A stretch of 14,622 nucleotides of DNA from Alphaproteobacteria bacterium (GTDB lineage: Bacteria > Myxococcota_A > UBA796 > GCA-2862545). A program made the translations under genes and the position numbers. Below the pieces are notes generated by a model, which was given only the letters and a program-made list of their open reading frames with translations, ran no database searches and had not been told where the DNA came from. Positions 6,265 through 11,883 of the stretch are shown here, in pieces. Each line of letters starts with the position of its first letter. The first letter of the stretch is position 1. Location: NCBI GenBank assembly GCA_020632885.1, contig JACKEQ010000062.1, positions 1 to 14,622 on the forward strand. Direction: 5' to 3'.

Positions 6265-8571
6265 TCACACCCGTGCGCGGACACGCCTCCGGAGGGCCAG
6301 GAGGGCCGCCAGGACGAGCGCTCCCATGGGTGCGGGGGCCACGCGGCAGCCCGTCCTGCGGGTGGGCGCCTGCCCCTGCGGACCGCCCGGTGGCGGCGTG
6401 AGATCCCGGGGCCCGTCGCCCGCCCCGCACCCGCGCGGGACGTCCGGCGACGAGGTGCCCGGCGTGGCCTCGAAGACGTTCGACGACCCCGGAGTGGGCC
6501 GGCCCACCCGCCAGTCCGCGGCGAGGTCCGTGTCGACGCCGTCCTGCACGCGCGCGATCGAGAGCCCCGACGCGGGGTCGCCGTACGGAGGGGCCACGGT
6601 GTCCGCGTCGTCGACGATGCCCGGCTCGGGGTCGTCCTCCGCGGGAGGCCCGTACACGACGGTGTCGACGGGTGTGCCCTCGCAGTCGAACAGCCGCACG
6701 CCGTCCCGGCTGGTGCTGCCGTTGCCCACGGACAGGCCCTCGGCCACGACATCCACCTCGGGCACGAGGGCACCTCCGACGACCACGAAGCCGCCCGCTG
6801 GGATCGTCGTGTCTGCCGGGAAGACGACGTCCAGCACGGCATAGTCGCTGGTTCCGGCCGCGAGCGCCCAGCCGTCCAGGCGCACGGCGGACGGCCCGCT
6901 GTTGTGCAGCTCGATCCACTCGAGACCGTCGTCCACACCGTCGGGGTCCGGCAGGACCTCGTTGATCCGCACGCCACCGGCGAGCTCGCAGGCCAGCGGC
7001 TCGAACGGGATGTTCGGCGCGCCGGGCGTGGCCTCGGGCGCCACCACGAAGTCCAGGCCCGACTGGTCCGTGTCGTGGCCGTCCTCCACGCGCTGCAGCG
7101 CGCTTCCCTCCGGCGGCAGGGGGGCCAGGCTGCGCGCCGCCTCGCCGAGGTCGTCCACCAGACCGTCGGTGTTGTCGGCGCCGTAGATCACCGTGTCTGC
7201 CGGGAAGCCCGCGCAGTCGACCACCCGCACGCCGTCGCCGCCCGTGCCGTTCCCGAGGGTGCCCTGGAGATCGTGGGTGCGCCCGGGGACCGCGGAGCCC
7301 CCGACGAGGAGGCGCCCACCGGGCTCGAGGGTGAGCGGGCCGAACGTGATCCGGGCCGTCCAGGACGAGCTCGTGGCGGACTGGACCTCCCAGCCGTCCA
7401 GGTCGATCGGGGCCAGACCGGCATGGAAGAGCTCCACCCACTCGAGCCCGTCGTCGGTGCCCTCCGGGTTCACGAGGAGCTCGTTCACCACCAGGCCCGA
7501 GCCGAGCCCACCACAATCCGGCGGCTCGGTGACGTTGGGCTCGCCGGGTGTCGCGAAGAGCACCAGGAAGTCTGCTGTGGAGTCGTCCGTGTCGATGCCG
7601 TCCACCCGCCCGATCGACTCCCCGGAGCCCGGCCGGGGGGCGAGGGAGGCGAGCGCACCGGTGTCGTCGAGCCATCCGTCCGTGTTCGACGTGCCGTACA
7701 CCACCGTGTCCGCCACGGCCCCCGTGCAGTCGCGGAGCTGGACGGCGTCCGCGTTGCTCGCGTTGCCGAGGGAGAACCCCGGAGCCACGACGTCGGGCGA
7801 CGACAGGGCGGACTGCCCGACCAGGAGCACGTCACCGCCCGCGATGAACGTGCCGGGCGGGAGCGTCGCCAGGGCCGTGTAGTCGCTCGTGCCCGACGCG
7901 ATCACCCAGCCCGAGATGTCTACGGCGCCCTGGGTGGCCACGAGCTCGACCCACTCGGCATCGGTGTCGGTGCCCGCGGGGTCCGGCAGGAGCTCGTTGA
8001 TCCGCACGCCCGCGGAGGCGGGGTCGCACGACGGGGCTGCACCGCCGTTGGGCGCTCCCGGGGTGGGCGGCGACAGGGGCACCCAGTCCGACGCGGTGTT
8101 CGTGTCGGCACCGTCAGCGGCCCGCGCGAGCGACACGCCCGAGCTCGGGACCGGAGGGACGACCGAGGGCACGGCACCCGCGTCGTCCACGAAGCCGTCG
8201 CTGTTGTCGGGCCCGTAGATCACGGTGTCCACGACGTTCCCAGCGGCGTCCAGCAGCCGCACGGCATCACCGCTGGACCCCGCGTTCCCGAGGCCCAGGC
8301 GGGCGCCGGGGGCCATGACGACGTCTGCCGGGACGAGCTCCTCGCCGAGCAGCAGGAACCCGCCAGCCGGGATGGAGACCGGCGCGAAGGTGTGCTTCAC
8401 CGCGAGGGACGACGTGCCCGCCTCCACCTGCCAGCCCGCGAGATCCACGGGGGCCGCGCCGCTGTTGTGCAGCTCCACCCACTCGTTCCCGCCGTCCGTG
8501 CCCGCGGGGTCCGGCAGGAGCTCGTTGATCACGATGGCCGCGTGGGCGCAGAGCGCCGAGAGGAACAGCAC
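6265..8571 (-). CDS. Surface protein with four lamin-tail-domain repeats and a C-terminal sorting tail
   Basis: This 768-residue protein starts with the GTG at 8571. GGAGG lies 6 bases upstream, and an in-frame TAA 24 bases before it rules out a longer form. A short signal (MLFLSALCAHAA) leads into four tandem lamin-tail domains of about 170 residues, starting near 13, 189, 360 and 533. Each opens with INELLPDP or a variant, then EWVEL, a hydrophobic Trp (GW), VDTVxYG, and closes with TPGxPN (TPGSSN in the last). Lamin-tail domains are Ig-like beta sandwiches found in bacterial exported proteins. The C-terminus, a Pro/Gly linker, TGCR, a hydrophobic stretch (near 748-760) and RRRVRARV, resembles the Cys-containing MYXO-CTERM sorting signal. 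It is the first gene of the minus run, 22 bases before def. Its ligand or role is unknown. Confidence 0.92.
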   Translation of the reverse strand: MLFLSALCAHAAIVINELLPDPAGTDGGNEWVELHNSGAAPVDLAGWQVEAGTSSLAVKHTFAPVSIPAGGFLLLGEELVPADVVMAPGARLGLGNAGSSGDAVRLLDAAGNVVDTVIYGPDNSDGFVDDAGAVPSVVPPVPSSGVSLARAADGADTNTASDWVPLSPPTPGAPNGGAAPSCDPASAGVRINELLPDPAGTDTDAEWVELVATQGAVDISGWVIASGTSDYTALATLPPGTFIAGGDVLLVGQSALSSPDVVAPGFSLGNASNADAVQLRDCTGAVADTVVYGTSNTDGWLDDTGALASLAPRPGSGESIGRVDGIDTDDSTADFLVLFATPGEPNVTEPPDCGGLGSGLVVNELLVNPEGTDDGLEWVELFHAGLAPIDLDGWEVQSATSSSWTARITFGPLTLEPGGRLLVGGSAVPGRTHDLQGTLGNGTGGDGVRVVDCAGFPADTVIYGADNTDGLVDDLGEAARSLAPLPPEGSALQRVEDGHDTDQSGLDFVVAPEATPGAPNIPFEPLACELAGGVRINEVLPDPDGVDDGLEWIELHNSGPSAVRLDGWALAAGTSDYAVLDVVFPADTTIPAGGFVVVGGALVPEVDVVAEGLSVGNGSTSRDGVRLFDCEGTPVDTVVYGPPAEDDPEPGIVDDADTVAPPYGDPASGLSIARVQDGVDTDLAADWRVGRPTPGSSNVFEATPGTSSPDVPRGCGAGDGPRDLTPPPGGPQGQAPTRRTGCRVAPAPMGALVLAALLALRRRVRARV
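7970..8002. repeat. 33-base direct repeat, copy A (lamin-tail repeat 2)
   Basis: These 33 bases are identical to 8498-8530 and encode (minus strand) the conserved INELLPDPAGT opening of lamin-tail repeat 2. The 528-base offset equals the repeat unit. The perfect identity suggests recent duplication or gene conversion between the first two domains. The other two openings (near 7480 and 6960) have diverged. Confidence 0.85.
8498..8530. repeat. 33-base direct repeat, copy B (lamin-tail repeat 1)
   Basis: This is the partner of the identical copy at 7970-8002, encoding the INELLPDPAGT opening of lamin-tail repeat 1. It is a feature of the tandem domain array, not a separate element. Confidence 0.85.
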
Positions 8572-8596
8572 GGTCCGCCTCCGCCCACGAGCTTAG

Positions 8597-8620
8597 CCCG
8601 CCCTCACCGCACCGGGCGGG
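8597..8620. promoter_or_regulatory. Inverted repeat in the divergent lamin-tail / propeller promoter region
   Basis: CCCGCCC (8597-8603) and GGGCGGG (8614-8620) form a perfect 7-base inverted repeat with a 10-base loop. It lies in the 95 bases between the two divergent starts (8571 minus, 8667 plus). It could be an operator or an RNA hairpin in either leader. No T-run follows, so it is not a typical terminator. No clear -35/-10 pair was identified for either direction. Confidence 0.35.
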
Positions 8621-8666
8621 GGTGCGCCCCGTACTTCCGGTGGATAGCCATCCGGCGGAGGGAATG

Positions 8667-8840
8667 ATGCGCGGAATCGGGAACATCCTCATCGGGCTGG
8701 TCTTCATCGGCGGCGGCCTGTCCGGCCAGCTCGCCCTCCTCGGCACCGACTCGCCCATGGCGCTCGCCTTCGTGGGTCTCCTCATCCTCGGCTTCGGGGT
8801 CTACCAGGCCATGAGCGGCCCCCGGGACGAAGAGGCGTGA
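8667..8840 (+). CDS. Small two-helix membrane protein
   Basis: This 57-residue protein has two hydrophobic segments (about 5-25 and 31-46) and a short charged tail (GPRDEEA). Of two adjacent ATGs (8664 and 8667), the second is chosen because GGAGGG at 8657-8662 then has a 4-base spacer. The stop overlaps the GTG of the propeller gene (GTGA), so the two are probably translated together. It belongs to no family I recognise. A role in membrane association or export of the propeller partner is speculation based only on the overlap. Confidence 0.7.
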   Translation: MRGIGNILIGLVFIGGGLSGQLALLGTDSPMALAFVGLLILGFGVYQAMSGPRDEEA

Positions 8841-10375
8841 TCGCCCTCGTCGGGGTCGCCTCGGCGGCCCTGTTCGAGGACATGACGTCCACGTGGCTCG
8901 GCGTCACGGGGGAGTGGACCAACGAGGTCCGGCTCGCCGACGTCGACGCGGACGGCGACCTCGACGTCCTCCTCGCGAACGGCGGCGACTACGCCAGCCC
9001 CGGCACGCCCGAGGTCTCCCGCCTGTTCGTGAACGACGGCACGGGTGCGCTCACGGAGCTCGCCCTGCCGGGCGGACCCGGCCTGGCCCGCTCCCTCGCG
9101 GTCGGCGACCTCGACGGCGACGGGCTCCCCGACATCCTCGTGCCCGGTGCCTACCAGCGCGCTGCCCGGGTGCTCGCCGGGCAGGCGGGCGGCGGCTTCG
9201 CGGTCGTCGACCGTGCGCCCGGGGACCTCCAGAGCATCGGCGACGTCGAGCTCGGCGACGTGGACGACGACGGCGACCTCGACGCGGTGCTCGTCGACTG
9301 GGGTGGGGCCGACCCGTTCGGCAGCGGTGGCGGGCCCGTGCTGCTCTGGCGCAACGACGGGGGCGTGCTCACGGCCGACGCTGGGGCCTTCCCGGCCGTC
9401 GCGGTGGGGATGTCCTGGGACCTCACCCTCGCGGACGTCGACGGCGACTTCGATCTCGACGTGCTCGTGTCCAGCAAGCTCGACGGGAACGGGCGTCTGT
9501 TCCTCAACGACGGCACCGGCGGGTTCACCGACGCGAGCGAGCGGCTGCCCGCGGCCTCGAACAACTACCAGTACGAGCCCATGGACCTCGATGGCGACGG
9601 GGATCTCGATCTCCTGACCATCAACGACGGCAACGGCAGCCGCAACCGGGTGCTCGTCAACGACGGGTCCGGCACCTTCACCGCTGGCACCGCGGAGTGG
9701 CTCGGGGGAGGTGCGAACCTCACCGAGGACGACAACGTGGCCCTCGCGCTCGACGCGGACGGGGACGGTGATCCGGACGTCGTGGTGGGCTCCCTGTCGG
9801 GTCCCGACCGTCTGCTGATCAACGAGGGCGGCCACTTCGCGCTCCAGGCCGGCTCGGCGTTCGGCGGGCCCTTCACGGGCGGCACGCTGGCCCTGGCCTT
9901 CGGCGACCTGGACGGCGACGGCAGGCTGGACGCCTTCATGGGCCAGGGCGAGGCGGCGGATCGGGAGAAGGTCTACCGGGGCACGGACATCGCGGCCGAC
10001 GTGCTCCCTCCGGTGCTCGCGGGCGTGGAGCCCGTGCCCACGGCCTTCCCGGCGCGCTGGCACCTCCGGGCCCACGACCGGCAGACCCCGGTGCGGGCGG
10101 AGGACCTGCGGGTGGAGCTCGTCCAGGCAGGCGTGCGCACGGCCTTCCGGCACCTCGGGGGCGACGTGTTCGCCGTCGAGCTCCCCGGTGCGGGCGGAGA
10201 GGTCTGCATGACCGACCGGGCCGGGAACGAGGGGTGCTTCGCGCTGGGCGACGGGCCTCCCCCGCCCCCCACACCCACGCCGACGGACCCCGACCCCGTC
10301 GAGGAACCCGCGGGCTGCGGTTGTGCGCAGGGGCTCGTGCCCACCGGCATTCTCGGTCTGCTCACCCGCCGCTGA
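8837..10375 (+). CDS. Secreted seven-repeat FG-GAP/VCBS beta-propeller with a Cys sorting-type tail
   Basis: This 512-residue exported protein starts with a GTG overlapping the preceding stop. A very short signal (MIALVGVASAA) has no basic residues. Seven calcium-type DxDxDG motifs begin at D35, D91, D141, D200, D250, D306 and D357, 50-60 residues apart. This is the FG-GAP/VCBS pattern, and seven copies are expected to close a seven-bladed propeller. After it comes a beta-rich domain (about 385-465) with two Cys (VCMTD, GCFAL), a Pro/Thr-rich linker (PPPPPTPTPTDPDP) and a tail GCGCAQGLVPTGILGLLTRR. The tail resembles the Cys-plus-hydrophobic-plus-Arg MYXO-CTERM signal but has a short hydrophobic part. 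Such propellers commonly mediate adhesion or protein contacts; the partner is unknown. Confidence 0.93.
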   Translation: MIALVGVASAALFEDMTSTWLGVTGEWTNEVRLADVDADGDLDVLLANGGDYASPGTPEVSRLFVNDGTGALTELALPGGPGLARSLAVGDLDGDGLPDILVPGAYQRAARVLAGQAGGGFAVVDRAPGDLQSIGDVELGDVDDDGDLDAVLVDWGGADPFGSGGGPVLLWRNDGGVLTADAGAFPAVAVGMSWDLTLADVDGDFDLDVLVSSKLDGNGRLFLNDGTGGFTDASERLPAASNNYQYEPMDLDGDGDLDLLTINDGNGSRNRVLVNDGSGTFTAGTAEWLGGGANLTEDDNVALALDADGDGDPDVVVGSLSGPDRLLINEGGHFALQAGSAFGGPFTGGTLALAFGDLDGDGRLDAFMGQGEAADREKVYRGTDIAADVLPPVLAGVEPVPTAFPARWHLRAHDRQTPVRAEDLRVELVQAGVRTAFRHLGGDVFAVELPGAGGEVCMTDRAGNEGCFALGDGPPPPPTPTPTDPDPVEEPAGCGCAQGLVPTGILGLLTRR

Positions 10376-10415
10376 CGGCGTCCGCGCGAGCATCGGTGCA
10401 ACGCGATCGGTCGCC

Positions 10416-10694
10416 TCACGCCCCCTCGAACGTGACCGTCGAGCCTGCGGGGACGTCTTGCTTCGCGAGAGCGGCGAGGAGGAAGCACTCGCGCTCGTGG
10501 TGGGTGGGCTCTCGGCGCAGCAGCCACTCTCGGAACGCCGAGACGGCGATCCGGTGGCCGTCCGGAGTGGTGACGGTCGCCCGGATCGCTCTTCCGACGG
10601 GGAGATCGGTGGCTCCATCGAGCACGACGACGAGGCCCCGTCCCGAGATCATGAAGGTCTCCACCACCTCGAGTGGGCCGAGGAAGCCGTTCAT
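10416..10694 (-). CDS. Small EF-Tu domain-2-like protein
   Basis: This 92-residue protein starts with the ATG at 10694. It lies 34 bases downstream of mutH on the same strand, so it may share its transcript; no clear Shine-Dalgarno is visible. The opening VETFMISGRGLVV resembles the start of translation-factor domain 2 (EF-Tu: DVFTISGRGTVV). The later LAALAKQDVPAGSTVTFEG matches the position and style of the EF-Tu segment GxxKEDIxRGxV. It therefore probably folds as a small beta barrel of the EF-Tu domain 2 type, with no GTPase domain. What it binds is unknown. The region between its end and the convergent propeller stop (10376-10415) holds no terminator-like hairpin. Confidence 0.72.
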   Translation of the reverse strand: MNGFLGPLEVVETFMISGRGLVVVLDGATDLPVGRAIRATVTTPDGHRIAVSAFREWLLRREPTHHERECFLLAALAKQDVPAGSTVTFEGA

Positions 10695-10728
10695 GCGCGT
10701 GCGTGTCGGCGGCTGACCCGGTGAGTGA

Positions 10729-11403
10729 TCATGTGGCGAGCCGCAGGCGCCGCTCGAGGAGCGCGCGCGTGAAGGTCGCCCGCAGGTAGAAGCCGACAGG
10801 GCCGGCCTGCACCCAGTCGCCCTCCTCGCCGAGGGTCCAGGTCAGCGAGCTCGACGTGGCCGCCTTGGGGCGGAGCTGCAGGGCCACCCCGCGTCGGGCG
10901 TCGACCTCGCCGTGCTCCCCGAGCGCGAGCATCGCGGAGAGCTCCTCCCAGTCGGCCCGGAGCACGGCCTCCTCGTCGGGGTCGGGACGCCAGAGCACGC
11001 CCTGGCCGATGAGCCGCTCACCGGGCGGGCCGTCGCCGACGATCGGCACCCAGAGCACCGCCGCGAGCTTCTCGCGCACCCGGCTCGCCTCCCAGGTGTG
11101 CGCCATCGAGCCGTCCAGCGGTGCGCTCGTGACGAACGTGGACTCCCGCACGCGCCCGTCCGCGCCGAGCGGCAGGGTCTTGAGCTCGATGCCGAGGGCC
11201 TCGAAGTCCGGGACGGGCCGGGAGGACGCCGATGCGCCGAGGGCCGCCTCGAGGAGCGTGCCGATCCACCCCTTGTCGCGCTTGAGGTCGCGGGGCACCG
11301 TGGCCCCGATCGCGGCGGCCAGCTCGTCCAGCCGACGGCCGGCCAACGCGGTCGTGCGGAACAAGAGAGCGGCCTCGTCGGTTGGTGGGTCCGCCCATCG
11401 CAT
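10729..11403 (-). CDS. mutH: DNA mismatch repair endonuclease MutH
   Basis: MutH nicks the unmethylated strand at hemimethylated GATC sites when activated by MutS and MutL. This 224-residue protein is close to the 229 of E. coli and alignable by eye over its whole length. DLKRDKGWIGTLLEAALGAS and DFEALGIELKTLP are near-identical to the E. coli segments. The nuclease residues E52, D66, E73 and K75 correspond to E. coli E56, D70, E77 and K79. Further matches are STFV, TWEASRVREKLAAVLWVP, DWEEL and LQLRPKAA, and the C-terminus GFYLRATFTRALLERRL. The ATG at 11403 is chosen to match the family length; the frame is open further upstream to 11460. No mutS, mutL or dam lies in the window. It is divergent from the gene at 11432, with 28 bases between starts. 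Confidence 0.95.
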   Translation of the reverse strand: MRWADPPTDEAALLFRTTALAGRRLDELAAAIGATVPRDLKRDKGWIGTLLEAALGASASSRPVPDFEALGIELKTLPLGADGRVRESTFVTSAPLDGSMAHTWEASRVREKLAAVLWVPIVGDGPPGERLIGQGVLWRPDPDEEAVLRADWEELSAMLALGEHGEVDARRGVALQLRPKAATSSSLTWTLGEEGDWVQAGPVGFYLRATFTRALLERRLRLAT

Positions 11404-11408
11404 GCCAC

Positions 11409-11414
11409 ACTGTA
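11409..11414 (-). promoter_or_regulatory. Candidate -10 element for a leaderless mutH mRNA
   Basis: On the minus strand TACAGT lies 5 bases before the mutH ATG (11403), and no Shine-Dalgarno is present. With only 28 bases between the divergent start codons, a leaderless transcript is the simplest arrangement. No good -35 was found; that position would fall inside the start of the divergent gene. Confidence 0.3.
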
Positions 11415-11431
11415 GCCGGGAGCGCTCTTCG

Positions 11432-11881
11432 ATGTTCGGTCTGTGGGTCTTCGCCACCATCGCCCTCGCCCAGGACGCCTGTCCGGCCGGTCAGGTGCGC
11501 TCGGAGTTCACCCTGGGCAACTGCTGCTGGCCCGGTCAGGCCTGGAACGGCAAGGCCTGTGTGGGGATCCCGCGCTGCCCCGAGGGCATGAAGACCCTCC
11601 CGGACCGCTGTGTGGTGCCCGAGCCGCCTCCGCGGCCCCGCGCCGCGCCGGTGGTGCTCCGCAACGTCGTGTTCGCGGGCAGCGAGTTCTCGGGACAGGT
11701 GCTCTCGATCGACGGTGAGGAGGCCGGCAAGCTGCCCAACGCCTTCGAGCTGCCCCTCGGCGAGCACGTCTGGGCTGTGCACAACGGGCGCGGCGAGCTG
11801 CTCCTCGAGGGTGCGGTGAAGATCCGCGAGGGCGAGGGCGACCAGGTGGTCATGGTCCGCCGGCCCGCCGTCGAAGAGTAG
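11432..11881 (+). CDS. Secreted Cys-rich protein with a PEGA-like C-terminal domain
   Basis: This 149-residue protein starts with the ATG at 11432; GGGAG at 11418-11422 is a plausible ribosome site. A short signal without charges (MFGLWVFATIALA) precedes a Cys-rich segment (about 17-63) with the order CPAG, NCCWPGQAW, KACVG, PRCPEGM, DRCVV. I associate this pattern with Myxococcota exported and kinase-linked proteins. After a Pro-rich spacer (64-75), the rest (about 78-145) is short beta strands: GQVLSIDGEEAGKLPNAFELPLGEHVWAV. That resembles a PEGA domain, where a ligand-like value is placed on a beta scaffold. It ends 2 bases from the convergent aldehyde dehydrogenase stop. Exact function unknown. 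Confidence 0.85.
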   Translation: MFGLWVFATIALAQDACPAGQVRSEFTLGNCCWPGQAWNGKACVGIPRCPEGMKTLPDRCVVPEPPPRPRAAPVVLRNVVFAGSEFSGQVLSIDGEEAGKLPNAFELPLGEHVWAVHNGRGELLLEGAVKIREGEGDQVVMVRRPAVEE

Positions 11882-11883
11882 GC

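Noticed and set aside
5902..8667. A long open plus-strand frame (over 900 codons) antisense to the lamin-tail gene and def.
   Set aside because: It is rich in Arg, Gly and His with no motif, and is an artefact of high GC with few stops. The minus strand here has clear domains and ribosome sites.
10376..10415. A hairpin (GCGA-TCGG-TCGC) between the convergent propeller and EF-Tu-like genes as a terminator.
   Set aside because: The stem is only 4 bases and no T-run follows.
8801..10618. A long minus-strand frame opposite the propeller gene.
   Set aside because: Composition is repetitive Val/Glu/Arg/His mirroring the propeller repeats. The plus strand has seven calcium motifs.
10729..11403. 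The possibility that the MutH-like gene is a GATC-specific restriction enzyme.
   Set aside because: Length and near full-length similarity match MutH rather than Sau3AI-type enzymes, and no methylase gene is adjacent.
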